64,000 nt of DNA from Pholis gunnellus (lineage: Eukaryota; Chordata; Actinopteri; Perciformes; Pholidae): the NCBI GenBank assembly GCA_910591455.2, contig OU342818.1, positions 19,245,321 through 19,309,320 of the forward strand, given 5' to 3'. The notes beneath the pieces are model-generated. The model searched no databases and was not told the origin of the DNA. It saw only the letters and a program-made list of their open reading frames with translations. Position numbers and translations under genes: made by a program. Shown here piece after piece: positions 1 through 13,134 of the stretch. How positions within the stretch are numbered: position 1 is the stretch's first letter; every line of letters starts with the position of its first letter.

Positions 1-2563
1 TTTTTCTCATACAGACCCCGGCTTCTCTCCAGATTCTTAAGAAGTTCCTCATTGTCAGACTCTGACATCTTTGCTTCACACTCAAGAATATCTGCAATCT
101 TCTTGAGACTATGACCAAGCTTCAGAGCCAAGGATGGAATTTTGTAGAGGTTTCTGTCTTCATCAAAGCCAGCCGTGTCCTTTACTGCTTTGACCACAAA
201 GTTGAAGTTGGAAGGTACATAGAAGTCCTCAATGTGTTTCAGTGTTCCAGCTTTACGCGAGTGCCAAATTAGTCGTCCTACTTCTCGCATTTTTTGTCTA
301 ATGTATTCATGTTTGGTCTTGTCATGTCCATGCTTTGCATACAAATGTTCTCCGAGTCTCAAAATGCTTTTCTCCTCTCTGATGATGCTTGTGACTTCAT
401 CTTGGTGCATAGCATGTACCAGCTCCCAAAGTTTTTTGTTAACATCATCTGGGACGGGCTGTGCATAGGCACAGAGTGATTGGATCCGGCTTTTACCTGG
501 CTTTGTTTTGCATTTTTGTGCAAGCTTGCACCTGGACATGTGCCTCCATAATGACTTTCTTTTAAGAAAAGCCTCACAGTTAATGCAGTGCATATAGTCA
601 CTTGCTTTCACTTCATTCCCAGATTGCTGACTTGGGATCAGCGTTCCACTACCAGCTTTTAGGACTTCATTATTATGAGCACGGTTTCCTTTATTTCTGA
701 TGAGGTCAAAATGCAATTTTCGTTCCTTCGATTTCAAAGGAAACGTGATTGCTTGTGCTACAGCTGATTCACTGCTGTGTTTGCGTATTAAGTGCCTCGC
801 CATTTTATGGCAGTGTATGGGACAGTACAGACAGTAATGCGTTTTACTGTAATCTCTGGCACCATGTTTTCTTTTTTGCAGCTTCATGACTGACACATTT
901 GCAAGGTTTGTGTCAGAGTTTTGACTTTTTGCTCTCCTATTATCTTTATCTGAGGAGGTACTGGGCAATGTCTTACTATAAGTCCTCTGTGACTTCTTCA
1001 GTTTCACCAATGGAACCTTGCTCATTTGATCACAAGATTCTTCTGAACTGCTTTCATGTATTGAGTCTTTTGATGGAATATATTCATCACCACTGCTTCC
1101 ACTGCTGATGATAGAGGCTTTTGATTCATCAGACAGCTTGGAGATCGATTCAAGGTATTCTTTGGTGAGCTGGAATTTAAATATACAAGATGATTATAGC
1201 TAAATTATCTGCAAGCAGGCACGAAAATCTTATATTGTCATTAAGATTCCCTTAAAACCTGGGCAACTGAACCTGACATTCAAACCACCATACAGGGTCA
1301 GTGTAAGGTGATAACATGCACTACTGTCAGGGTTGTGTTGACAGCTACAGGGTTAACTTCCACAGAATACTTCATTTACCAAAGGATAATTTTGAATGAA
1401 TGTTGAAGGATTTGGCTGATCATTTTCTCCCTTTTTCTTCATCACCAAATCTCAATATGTTTTTAATAGTTTTTGGACAACAGAATTAGATCATTATCGA
1501 TGCACTCACAATACTTGTTAGTAGATCAGTTAATTGTTGGTTTGTAACCATACATATCATTTGAGAAAAGAAAAATATAGAAAATGACCAGCATTATCCC
1601 TTATGTTTATTATATATAATAGCTATTCTGCTAGTTTTCATCATGCAAACTTACAAATATGCTGTCAGTTCTGCTCAGAGATGGAACATCTGGGTCATCA
1701 CCAACACCAGAGGATGGACTTTCAGGGGTTAATATCTCTGTGTTGCTCTCAAAGCTCAGGCTTTTTTCCTATTAGGGAAAAACAAAACAATATGAAGCAC
1801 TAGCAGAAGTAGTTACTGTTATACATTGAAGTAGGATATGAAACCCTTGCAGTTTTAAGTAAAGGTACATGATAACAACACAGCGGTGAATGTATGGTTG
1901 GGACCATGTTTGCCATTTTTTCCAATGTGATGAAAATATGACACCCTAACTCATTCTGATACAAACTATACATTATGAAAAAGTGAATGGGCTGCAAATA
2001 AGCATATCAAGGGTAGATACATGCTGAAAGTTCCAAATACATTTTAAATAGATTTTCCCAATAGTAACAATAGCAAAATAAAATGTGAGGCGCTGCCCAG
2101 GCATAGACATCGTAGCCAAATGTAGTCTTAGTTGTTGGACACTTACCGAACACTCCAGTAGCTCAGATGAAGGCTGTGGTGGTGATGAGGTCTCCTTCTC
2201 TGGGTTTGGACTTCCTGAGGACTAAACACCAAAGACAAACACATGTTACCATTTCTCCAGAACATGAGGTTCACGAAGAGCTGAAGAGCTAGATCTCTAC
2301 ACTCATACACACATATTTTCTTTATTACTAAAACTAAAACATAATGTGCAAGAGGCCCTATTGAAAAAAGTCTTTGTAACATAAGATCAGATTTTCAAGT
2401 CTTGTTTGTATGAATATGAATACTGTATCACTTTTTAAAGAGCCCCATCATCATTACCTGCATTTTGTGTTTTTCATAATCCATGTGCCTGGATAAGCAT
2501 TTATCGTGATGCTTCCTCAGGCGTTGGAAGCGTGCCCTCAGCCTGGTGGATCGTGCACTCTCT
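1..2563 (-). CDS. Zinc-finger protein of a teleost-expanded family, 3'-incomplete, at least four exons
   Basis: Read on the minus strand, exons lie at 2563-2458, 2221-2147, 1768-1655 and 1169-1. Each has AG/GT borders, and the last three join in phase 0. The final exon is open to the window edge, over 380 codons. It carries a C2H2-like finger near 840-790 (CLYC, then HLIRKH) and a second finger near 600-540 (CINC, then HMSRC). Between and after them are patches typical of a multi-copy fish family, such as a KERKLHFDLIRNKGNRAH run and a LGEHLYAKHGHDKTKHEYI run. The N-terminal exons are Ser/Glu/Asp-rich and probably disordered. From memory, members of this family continue into a tyrosine-recombinase-like (Crypton-type) domain; here that part would lie outside the window. 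I see no frameshift. The start exon is uncertain (see 5029-5061). The function is unknown, and a domesticated or still mobile element gene is possible. Confidence 0.7.
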
Positions 2564-3373
2564 CTGCAGGAGGTTGAACACAGAACAGTTGATGTAACAT
2601 CTGTTTACCTAGAAATCCATCATTTTTAACTTCTAATACAAATTGGAGGTGTGACCAGCCACTCTACAGTTAACCTGGCTATATTTTAGTAAAGAAAACT
2701 TCATGTTTACAGCTTGTGGAGATAAAGTTAATCAAGTCCATGCTTAAACCTATTCAAAGAAATAATCTTCCATACTTAAAGACTTGTTATTGAGATAATA
2801 AACTGGCTTGAGTGAAGTTCAAGAAGCTCTAGTCAGTGTGTTAACCTGCACTTAATAATTCAGGTTACAGTGGCTTTCTCCAGTCAGCTGGCTTCTTAAC
2901 TGTCATGACTGTCAACAAGAAGTCTGGTTTCTGAGCGCAGCGTAGTGGATTTCAGAGACTGGTGCACGTAATGGTAAACGGGTTTCTAACAATTCTTCTA
3001 CATGCGAGCACGTACAGAACAGACAGACGGCACTGCCTGGGCAGATGAAAGCAGAGATCTATGAAAGAAGCGATGCGTCCTCGTATTTAAAATAGCTACA
3101 ACCAAAGTCAGACTAAAACTTAAACTAACACAAAGCAGCCTAAAGAATGCAGAATAAGTCTGTTTCCACCGGTGACTAACTGACTGTTTCTACATTTAGA
3201 CCCTTTTCAGCATTGAGAAGAAAGGCTCTCTCTGTCTAACTCACAGAAAACAGCAGCGTCTGCTATCAGTAATAATTAGATAAATAATTGTTAGTCATGA
3301 TAAAAATGATTCGAAATTAAAGTCTGTTACTGATCTGCACAATATCAACAGTGATAACCTGGTTACCTGGTGC
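2564..3373. other. Intron or intergenic sequence, nothing recognised
   Basis: AT-rich sequence without convincing exons or repeats on either strand. Confidence 0.5.
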
Positions 3374-3381
3374 ATGCAAAC

Positions 3382-4648
3382 TAGGGGTGCAACGGATCAC
3401 AAACCTCACGGTTCGGTTCGGATCACGGTTCATGAGTCTCGGTTTGGATCATTTTTCGGATCAACAGAGAAAAGGGGAGGAGACAAATATAACTTTGCTT
3501 TCTATTCATTAATTAAAGAACTTCAAGAACACTTAAAGAAAAGAACTTTGGGCTATAGTCTTACATGAAAACAAAAATATTGAAGATGTCCAATTTGAAA
3601 CAAAAATGAAATAAATAAATAAAAATAAAACATTCAAGAATATTAAATTCTGTTAAGTTTAAGTGCAACATGAAGTATGTTGATGAACTCGTCCTTTGAT
3701 CAATATTGAAAGAAAGAAAGAGCCAGAGAGCTGCTTCCACTGTTTACACTGAACTAAACTGAACGGCAACAACTTGGGTCTTTGTTTACTTCCTGTCAGG
3801 TTATGTCATTCAAATACACAATAATGTTAACATTACTGTGACATTATTTTCAAGAAGATGAGAATATCTCCATTGTCTGTGGAGAGGGTCGACCTTTCTG
3901 TGGTGACTGATGTTACTGTTGGTCTGTCTAGCTTCACTCTGCTGCTTCTGTCAGCACCTGCACCAGGTGTGTGTGTGTGACTCACAGAGGGGGCGTGTCT
4001 GCAGCACCGGACTATGACTCTCCAGTCCGCCGTGATGAAGTGAACCATCACATAGAGAAACAAGCTTCATACTGAAGTGGTGTGTGAGTGGATTTCGTAG
4101 CGTGGCTCAAGCATTTTAACCAGATTTTGAAATTCTTTGTTTTCCACAACGGAGTGTCCCCCGTCGCTGACATACCGGCAAGGTGTCTTTTCATATGTGT
4201 GGACATGCCGCTGTATTGCCGTTATCGTGTGTCTTTATCTTTAAATAACGCCTACATACCGTAACGGGTTTGTCCACCATCCTTATCCATCATTATAAGT
4301 TACAGGGAAGACAAAATGCTCCCAAACTTGCGACTTAAGTGACGCCGGGAGCTTCTCCTCCGCTCGCCATGACTTTCACCGTTAAATGCTTCTAACCTGC
4401 TCCGTTCACGTGAACACACTGCTGCTTTATATCTGTTCACTGACACTCTGCATTGATATTCGGGGACTTGTTACTTGAAAAGGAACAGCAGCAGTAAAAC
4501 TGTATTACACACTATGATGATTACACTGTAAAAAAAGAAAAGAACAAGAATACTCAATTGATCCGCGGTTCACGAGTGATCCGAACCGTGAGGGGTGATC
4601 CGAACGGATCACGGATCGATCCGTGATCCGTGATCCGTTACACCACTA
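3382..4648. mobile_element. Non-autonomous hAT transposon, 1267 bp, with target duplication
   Basis: The left end starts TAGGGGTGCAACGGATCAC. The right end, read inverted, starts TAGTGGTGTAACGGATCACG. The 8-bp direct repeat ATGCAAAC abuts both ends (3374-3381 and 4649-4656). Terminal inverted repeats and an 8-bp duplication are diagnostic of the hAT superfamily. The first ~100 bp and last ~90 bp are rich in repeated GATCCG/CGGATC words, as subterminal transposase sites often are. No BED finger or hAT dimerisation domain can be read inside, so it is a non-autonomous copy. The perfect duplication suggests a fairly recent insertion. Confidence 0.9.
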
Positions 4649-5028
4649 ATGCAAACACATTGGGAAGAGTAATTAAAAAAAAAAAAAATGTTCTAACTGC
4701 AACTTGTTAAGGTGTATAACGCCTTCAGGCCTGTTAGTTAATTAAGAACTAGTAAGTTGAGATACTCAATATAAAAAAGCTAATGATAGCTACTGATTGC
4801 TGTAAAGTAGCAGGTGAAAAATCTTTTATTTATATATTTTATTGGCAGTCCATAATCAGGAAAATGCTGACAATATAGTCCATCGCTCGCAGGTGACAAG
4901 CTATGTCACGTTAGCATAACCATCCCATGCTAATATAACATTGAGTGAGATTTTGGCTGCAAACATGTGCTGAGCCTAAAAAATAACAACTAAAATGGTT
5001 AACTTTAGTTTCATGTAATGTTACTTAC

Positions 5029-5061
5029 TTTATTTTCATTTGTTTTCCCTTCTTCGGCCAT
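5029..5061 (-). CDS. Possible first coding exon of the zinc-finger gene
   Basis: On the minus strand an ATG at 5061-5059 opens MAEEGKTNENK and runs into a textbook donor (AAA, then GTAAGT) at 5028. The exon ends in phase 0. The next recognised exon (2563-2458) expects two bases of a split codon if its first AG is used. Joining therefore requires a downstream AG of its AGAGAG acceptor repeat, or an unseen exon. If the link is right, the hAT at 3382-4648 sits in intron 1. Position and donor quality support it; phase does not. Confidence 0.3.
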
Positions 5062-5150
5062 CAGTTGTGTTTCTGTCCGTGCTTCTGTCGTTTGTGCAGC
5101 CTGCTGCTGATTCCTTCGTGGTCATCAGGAAGGTGAAACTTAGAGGCCGC

Positions 5151-5640
5151 GGGTGGGGGATGGGCATAGGTAAACCGGGGACCGCAAATGTCAGGAACTG
5201 TGTGTTCCTCCCTGAACTCTTTGGTTCAGTTTGGAGATTGTCAAAGTTTATAGGTGAGATGGGGACCGCCAGAGTCAGGAAAGGTGTGTTCCTCCCTGAC
5301 TTTATTAATCCCACAAGGGGACATTTTTTTGCTACAGCAGCATTTATACATACAGGTAAACAATACAAATAGCAGAGTAAAATATATTAAATATAAAAAT
5401 GCACAATATATACAATAAAATAGAATATTAAATGAACTAACTAAACAATAGTGCAAAAATGTAACCAAACAAACACTATAACTGTGTTATAGTTGTGTGA
5501 TTGATTGATTAATTAAATTATTAATTATTAATTCATTAAAAACATGTGCTAGTGTTCATCAACATATATTAAAATATATTACAAATGTAGGATGTTGACT
5601 GCCATGCTTTGTATGTATTAATATACATTTTATAACCATT
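5151..5640. repeat. Repeat block, copy A
   Basis: This block (GTGGGGGATGGGCATAGG, two 'TCAGGAA..GTGTGTTCCTCCCTGA' modules, then 'TTATTAATCCCACAAGGGGAC' and an AT-rich tail) recurs about 806 bp downstream. The two modules within it are diverged copies of each other. The 'aatcccacaagggga' stretch resembles the 3' region of common fish retroposons, but I cannot assign the family. Copy A has about 130 bp (near 5425-5555) that copy B lacks. Confidence 0.75.
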
Positions 5641-5956
5641 GTTCTGCCTTCTCTAATGTAACTAAAGACTACCTTTTCGAAGAAAATGTGAATAAATATT
5701 TCAAAAATGTATACATTTATATATGTAACATGATATTAATGATGTAATTAAATTAAGGTTTAAATTCATTTAATTTACATTAACATTGGCTAAATTATAG
5801 CCTTAGTTTAGACAAATATCATAACACTTATAGCATAGTGTGTATGAATATCAGAACACTGCTGACTTAAACACTGTGTGTTTATGAAAACACTAGCTAA
5901 CTTGCAGCACTCTGTGCTGCAGCTGCCATGTGCTCCTGCTGACTATGTGCAGCTGA

Positions 5957-6310
5957 AGGTGGGGGATGGGCATAGGTGAAACGGGGACCGCAAATGTCAG
6001 AAAGTGTGTGTTCCTCCCTGAACTCTTTGGTTCAGTTTGGAGATTGTCAAAGTTTATAGGTGAGATGGGGACCGCGAGAGTCAGGAAAGGTGTGTTCCTC
6101 CCTGACTTTATTAATCCCACAAGGGGACATTTTTTTGCTACAGCAGCATTTATACATACAGGTAAACAATACAAATGGCAGAGTAAAAAATATTAAATAT
6201 ATAAATGCACAATATATACAATAAAATATAAAATTGCTAGTGTTCATCAACATATATAAAAAATGTAGGATGTTGACTGCCATGCTTTGTATGTATTAAT
6301 ATACATTTTT
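5957..6310. repeat. Repeat block, copy B
   Basis: Second copy of the block at 5151, nearly identical over its first 250 bp and then rejoining at 'gctagtgttcatcaacatat'. It lies among degenerate units of the minisatellite that flank it on both sides (about 5790-5900 and from 6350), so it was probably placed inside the older array edge. Confidence 0.75.
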
Positions 6311-6349
6311 TAATTTTGTATTATATATTTTAAATTAATTTGATTTAAA

Positions 6350-9300
6350 TTAACAGTGTAGTTTGTATAAAAATCAGAATACTAGCTAACTTGCAGGCTC
6401 AGTTTGCATGAATTTTGAAAGACTGGCTAAATAGCCTCAGTTTGTATATATCAGAACTACAGCTAATTTATAGCCCTAAAGTGTGTATAAATATCAGAAC
6501 AAGGTTAAGTTATAGCCTTAGTTTGTATGAATATTAGAGCATGACCTAACTTAGTCTTAGTTTGTGTGAATATCAGAACACCATCTAACTATAGCCTCAT
6601 GCTTGTATCAACATCAGAACACCATCTAACTGTAGTCTCATGCGTTTATAGATATCAGAACATCAGCTAATGTATAGCCCTGTAGTGTGTATAAATATCA
6701 GAACATCGGCTGACATATAGCCTCACTTTGTAAGAATATCAAAGCGCCGGCTTACTTATAGCCTTAGTTTGTGTGAATTTTAGCGCACGGCCTAACGTAT
6801 AGCCTTAGTTTGTGTGAATATTAGAGCTTGGCCTAACTTATAGCCTTAGTTTGTATGAATATCAAAATATCTGCAGACTTATAGCCTCAGTTTGTATATA
6901 TATCAGAACACTAGCTAACTGTAGTCTCATGCTTGTATATATATATCAGAACACCATCTAACTGTAGTCTTATGCTTGTATGTATATACATCAGAACACC
7001 AGCTAACTGTAGCCTCATGCTTGTATATATATCAGAACACCATCTAACTATAGCCTCATGCTTGTATATACATCAGAACATCAGCTAACTGTAGCCTCAT
7101 GCTTGTATATATATCAGAACACCAGCTAACTATAGCCTCATGCTTGTATATACATCAGAACACCAGCTAACTATAGTCTCATGCTTGTATATATATCAGA
7201 ACACCATCTAACTATAGCCTCATGCTTGTATATACATCAGAACACCATCTAACTATAGCCTCATGCTTGTATATACATCAGAACACCAGCTAACTATAGT
7301 CTCATGCTTGTATATATATCAGAACACCAGCTAACTATAGCCTCATGCTTGTATATGCATCAGAACACCAGCTAACTGTAGCCTCATGCTTGTATATATA
7401 TCAGAACACCATCTAACTATAGCCTCATGCTTGTATATACATCAGAACACCAGCTAACTGTAGCCTCATGCTTGTATCAACATCAGAACACCAGCTAACT
7501 GTAGTCTCATGCGTTTATAGATATCAGAACATCAGCTAATGTATAGCCCTATAGTGTGTATAAATATCAGAACATTGGCTGACATATAGCCTCAGTTTGT
7601 GTGAACATTAGAGCACGGCCTAAGTTATAGCCTTAGTTTGTGTGAATATTAGAGCACGACCTAACTTATAGCCTTAGTTTGTATGAATATCAAAATATCT
7701 GCACTTATAGCTTCAGTTTGTATATATATATATATCAGAACACTAGCTAACTGTAGTCTCATGCTTGTATATATATATCAGAACACCAGCTAACTGTAGT
7801 CTTATGCTTGTATGTATATACATCAGAACACCAGCTAACTGTAGCCTCATGCTTGTATATATATCAGAACACCATCTAACTATAGCCTCATGCTTGTATA
7901 TACATCAGAACATCAGCTAACTGTAGCCTCATGCTTGTATATATATCAGAACACCAGCTAACTATAGCCTCATGCTTGTATATACATCAGAACATCAGCT
8001 AACTGTAGCCTCATGCTTGTATATATATCAGAACACCAGCTAACTATAGCCTCATGCTTGTATATACATCAGAACACCAGCTAACTATAGTCTCATGCTT
8101 GTATATATATCAGAACACCATCTAACTATAGCCTCATGCTTGTATATGCATCAGAACATCAGCTAACTGTAGCCTCATGCTTGTATATATATCAGAACAC
8201 CAGCTAACTATAGCCTCATGCTTGTATATACATCAGAACATCAGCTAACTGTAGCCTCATGCTTGTATATATATCAGAACACCAGCTAACTATAGCCTCA
8301 TGCTTGTATATACATCAGAACACCAGCTAACTATAGTCTCATGCTTGTATATATATCAGAACACCATCTAACTATAGCCTCATGCTTGTATATGCATCAG
8401 AACACCATCTAACTATAGCCTCATGCTTGTATATACATCAGAACACCAGCTAACTATAGTCTCATGCTTGTATATATATCAGAACACCAGCTAACTATAG
8501 CCTCATGCTTGTATATGCATCAGAACACCAGCTAACTGTAGCCTCATGCTTGTATCAACATCAGAACACCAGCTAACTGTAGTCTCATGCGTTTATAGAT
8601 ATCAGAACATCAGCTAATGTATAGCCCTATAGTGTGTATAAATATCAGAACATTGGCTGACATATAGCCTCAGTTTGTGTGAACATTAGAGCACGGCCTA
8701 AGTTATAGCCTTAGTTTGTGTGAATATTAGAGCACGACCTAACTTATAGCCTTAGTTTGTATGAATATCAAAATATCTGCACTTATAGCTTCAGTTTGTA
8801 TATATATATATATCAGAACACTAGCTAACTGTAGTCTCATGCTTGTATATATATATCAGAACACCAGCTAACTGTAGTCTTATGCTTGTATGTATATACA
8901 TCAGAACACCAGCTAACTGTAGCCTCATGCTTGTATATATATCAGAACACCATCTAACTATAGCCTCATGCTTGTATATACATCAGAACATCAGCTAACT
9001 GTAGCCTCATGCTTGTATATATATCAGAACACCAGCTAACTATAGCCTCATGCTTGTATATACATCAGAACATCAGCTAACTGTAGCCTCATGCTTGTAT
9101 ATATATCAGAACACCAGCTAACTATAGCCTCATGCTTGTATATACATCAGAACACCAGCTAACTATAGTCTCATGCTTGTATATATATCAGAACACCATC
9201 TAACTATAGCCTCATGCTTGTATATACATCAGAACACCATCTAACTATAGCCTCATGCTTGTATTTACATCAGAACACCAGCTAACTATAGTCTCATGCT

Positions 9301-10797
9301 TGTATATATATCAGAACACCAGCTAACTATAGCCTCATGCTTGTATATGCATCAGAACACCAGCTAACTGTAGCCTCATGCTTGTATCAACATCAGAACA
9401 CCAGCTAACTGTAGTCTCATGCGTTTATAGATATCAGAACATCAGCTAATGTATAGCCCTATAGTGTGTATAAATATCAGAACATTGGCTGACATATAGC
9501 CTCAGTTTGTGTGAACATTAGAGCACGGCCTAAGTTATAGCCTTAGTTTGTGTGAATATTAGAGCACGACCTAACTTATAGCCTTAGTTTGTATGAATAT
9601 CAAAATATCTGCACTTATAGCTTCAGTTTGTATATATATCAGAACATCAGCTAACTGTAGCCTCATGCTTGTATATATATCAGAACACCAGCTAACTATA
9701 GCCTCATGCTTGTATATACATCAGAACACCAGCTAACTGTAGCCTCATGCTTGTATATATATCAGAACACCATCTAACTATAGCCTCATGCTTGTATATA
9801 CATCAGAACACCAGCTAACTATAGTCTCATGCTTGTATATATATCAGAACACCATCTAACTATAGCCTCATGCTTGTATATACATCAGAACATCAGCTAA
9901 CTGTAGCCTCATGCTTGTATATATATCAGAACACCAGCTAACTATAGCCTCATGCTTGTATCAACATCAGAACACCATCTAACTGTAGTCTCATGCGTTT
10001 ATAGATATCAGAACATCAGCTAATGTATAGCCCTGTAGTGTGTATAAATATCAGAACATCGGCTGACATATAGCCTCACTTTGTAAGAATATCAAAGCGC
10101 CGGCTTACTTATAGCCTTAGTTTGTGTGAATTTTAGCGCACGGCCTAACGTATAGCCTTAGTTTGTGTGAATATTAGAGCTTGGCCTAACTTATAGCCTT
10201 AGTTTGTATGAATATCAAAATATCTGCAGACTTATAGCCTCAGTTTGTATATATATCAGAACACCAGCTAACTGTAGTCTCATGCTTGTATCAACATCAG
10301 AACACCATCTAACTGTAGCCTCATGCTTGTATCAACATCAGAACACCATCTAACTGTAGTCTCATGCTTGTATATATATCAGAACACCATCTAACTGTAG
10401 TCTCATGCTTGTATATACATCAGAACACCAGCTAACTGTAGTCTCATGCTTGTATATACATCAGAACACCAGCTAACTATAGCCTCATGCTTGTATATAC
10501 ATCAGAACACCATCTAACTGTAGTCTCATGCGTTTATAGATATCAGAACATCAGCTAATGTATAGCCCTGTAGTGTGTATAAATATCAGAACATCGGCTG
10601 ACATATAGCCTCAGTTTGTAAGAATATCAAAGCGCCGGCTTACTTATAGCCTTAGTTTGTTTGAATATTAGAGCAAGGCCTATAGTATAGCCTTAGTTTG
10701 TATGAATATCAAAACATCTGCTGACTTATAGCCTCAGTTTGTATATATATATATATATCAGAACACCAGCTAACTGTAGTCTCATGCTTGTATATAA
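6350..10797. repeat. Minisatellite of about 41-bp units with higher-order structure
   Basis: Over 100 tandem units. The commonest is 41 bp: TCAGAACACCAGCTAACTAT, then AGCCTCATGCTTGTATATATA. A second sub-family has 'GAATATTAGAGCACGGCCTA' with 'CTTATAGCCTTAGTTTGTGT'. Landmark unit GTATAGCCCT falls at 6672, 7541, 8619, 9451, 10024 and 10560, giving spacings of 869, 1078, 832, 573 and 536 bp. All are near multiples of 41, so blocks of mixed units have themselves been duplicated. Degenerate units also occur at 5790-5900, left of repeat copy B. No coding potential is kept across the array. Confidence 0.95.
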
Positions 10798-11590
10798 CTT
10801 TTGTTTGTCTTGCATGGTTCTGTGTTCTATAGCTGTCCTCTCTCAGGCCCTTATTGCCCTCAAAAGTATCAACTTAAAACACTTGGAGGTCCTTTGGACT
10901 TTAATTTACAGTTTACTATGTATTAGGGCTGGGTGATATGGTAACACACTCAATCAGCTTTTTTTATCAGTCAATATTGGAATATCACGATATATATACA
11001 AAGATATTTCTGTAGAATTTAATCATTTTATACCACTTAGTATATGAGATATTCTTTTACGGACACCAAGAATTGACTGAAAAGCCTATATTCTGTACAA
11101 AGCTGTGGCTGAGTGCAACTGTGTTGGAGTTATTCTTGTGGAAGCTGAGGGTCGCCTCTCTGGGAAGGTGTCTCTGATCATTGTTTGTGCTTCTCTAAAT
11201 AGTATATATTTATATATATATATATAAAAAATAAGTGTATATATAATGCATATATACATCTGTTATTACATATATTTATATCTATTATAACAAATAGAAA
11301 GCTAATATAGTCAATAAGCATGTTAATTGTTTGTTGATTGTTTATACTACTATAGTTATTAATTGGTATATTCTTTAAGTATACATCAGGTCAAAAAAAC
11401 CCATTACCATCAGTTTTTTCAAAGAATAAAACTGTTTTGAAAGGAAATGTAATGGTTAAATGGGTTCCGTCATTGATTTTATTATGTACTTATTTGAGAG
11501 CATAAAAGTCTAATTACATTAAAGTGCACAAATTATAATAATATATATGAAATATGAAGTTTATTTCATACACACACTTACAAAACTGTA
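10798..11590. other. AT-rich unannotated stretch with a possible transposon end
   Basis: The word TAGGGCTGGGTGATATGG at 10923-10940 resembles terminal sequences of hAT-type elements common in fish, but no matching inverted end was found downstream. The rest is AT-rich with TA runs (11206-11262). No exon is evident. Confidence 0.4.
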
Positions 11591-11862
11591 CACACTTTGT
11601 CTGGAAAATGGTCCCCACCAGTGCAACGACACACACCACAATACCCCCTCTCACCACTAGGTCACACACAAAGTCGGAGAAATCAACTCTGCGGGGTCCA
11701 TTTCTTTTTCTTCAAAAAAACTGCACCAGGTATATCAGCAGGCTGTTTTCTATTGATTGCAATGCTCGTGCCTGTGGGGACCAGGGTTCGGTCCCCACGG
11801 CAAAAATTGGTCCCCATGGGGTGAGTGATATGTCAGGTGATGGACCCCACCAGGATAGAATA

Positions 11863-11865
<3 letters not shown>

Positions 11866-11901
<36 letters not shown>

Positions 11902-11925
11902 CACACACACACACACACACACACA
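11866..11925. repeat. CA microsatellite
   Basis: (CA)n interrupted once by 'ctacac', about 60 bp. The preceding 11600-11865 is a 'ggtccccac'-rich segment of a type frequently seen next to CA repeats in fish; its class is unknown to me. Confidence 0.9.
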
Positions 11926-12049
11926 CTAATGTTAGCTAACTTAGTTAGCTAGCTAGTGTTAGCTAGTTATAAAGTAGGCTAATTTGTTGATAAATAACAA
12001 CAACAGTCATGAAAGACACACACACAATATTATATGAAGATAATACTTA

Positions 12050-12540
12050 CACGTATCAGCTCTTGCTGTGTAAAATAATCTTCCTGAGGGGTGACACTTC
12101 TGATATAGTCAGTGTGGTTCACAGTTAATTTATTCCTGACAGCCAGAAAGTCTGTGAACTCTGATAAGAACTGACCTGCTGGACCCGGAGGTCTGTAAAT
12201 TAAAAACACAGTAAAACAGCTTCAGCAGACCCACTTTAGTCAGCTGTAGTATAATGTTCTGTGCTCCCCAATAGGCAGGAAAACTGATTCTTCCAGACCA
12301 CGGTGAGACCTCCAGCGCCGCCTGTCAAACGTGGAGTTCCAATAAAGGGAACAATCCACAGGACATAATTCATCTAAATGGATACGTTCCATATTCCGTA
12401 GCCAGGTTTCAGTCAGAAATAAAACCACATTTTGACTTATAAACAAATCATTTAATATATGAGCCTTGTTCACTACAGAGAGCACATTATTCAGACACAT
12501 TTTAATGAGGGGAAGCCACTGTGTCGTCATCCGCACGGGA
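12050..12540 (-). mobile_element. L2/Rex1-like LINE endonuclease fragment, degenerate
   Basis: Minus-strand translation shows typical endonuclease pieces of this LINE class: NNVLSVVNKAHILNDLF, then VLFLTETWL and HLDELCPVDCS (about 12500-12340), followed after a frame change and loss of sequence by RPPGPAGQFLSEFTDFL (about 12196-12145). Stops and frame breaks are present and there is no reverse transcriptase. It is a dead 5'- and 3'-truncated copy. Confidence 0.7.
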
Positions 12541-13134
12541 AGCTTTGGGTTTTTTTGGAGACACTGGATTATAAGAGATTGTTCTAAATCACTATTTTGT
12601 ATTCATAATCCACTGATATTGGAAAAATGTTATCTATAACAAATGTATATATTAAAACAAGCTGACACTTGGTATTTTCAGTCTGGATAATGCCTCTAAT
12701 CCTACTACATGCACACAACTTTCTTTGCATCAGCCTCCACGAAATCAGCAAAAGAAATCTGCAAGGGCCGAGATGGCTGAACGGGCTTTGTCTCTTCATT
12801 ACATAGTCAGTGCTGTATATAGTGCAAGCTTCATTTGACTCCAGCCAACTGTTTAAATGCAATGTTTTGCTGTTCTGTTTTATTTATTTTTGTTCTTATT
12901 ACTTAATAATTTAGTCCAAATGAATCATCAACATACAGTATTATGAGAAGAAGTGGTTGCATGAATGGCAAAAAAAAAAGAACACTGACATCTGTAACAA
13001 ATGTATTGTCTCTCTAAATGTATTATTTCAATTTAAAACTGGCATTACTTCTGTTGGACCACTAGGAACCTCTGCGGGAGAAAAAAGGCATGTTACACAG
13101 CCAGCTACATTATGTAAAAGATTGAAATATACAG

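Noticed and set aside
3833..4063. 76-codon minus frame inside the first hAT element
   Set aside because: No BED finger or hAT transposase motif is visible; likely chance.
5036..5372. Overlapping 110-codon frames on both strands
   Set aside because: They arise from the duplicated repeat block; the same frames recur at 5893-6196 and no splice or codon evidence supports them.
6350..10797. CRISPR-like array
   Set aside because: Units are contiguous without unique spacers, the context is a vertebrate nuclear genome, and the period is a plain minisatellite.
11554..11952. 132-codon plus frame ending in poly(His-Thr)
   Set aside because: The C-terminal half is the CA microsatellite and the rest is repeat sequence.
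12584..12862. 92-codon minus frame upstream of the LINE endonuclease piece
   Set aside because: No recognisable LINE or host motif and no splice support; composition looks random.
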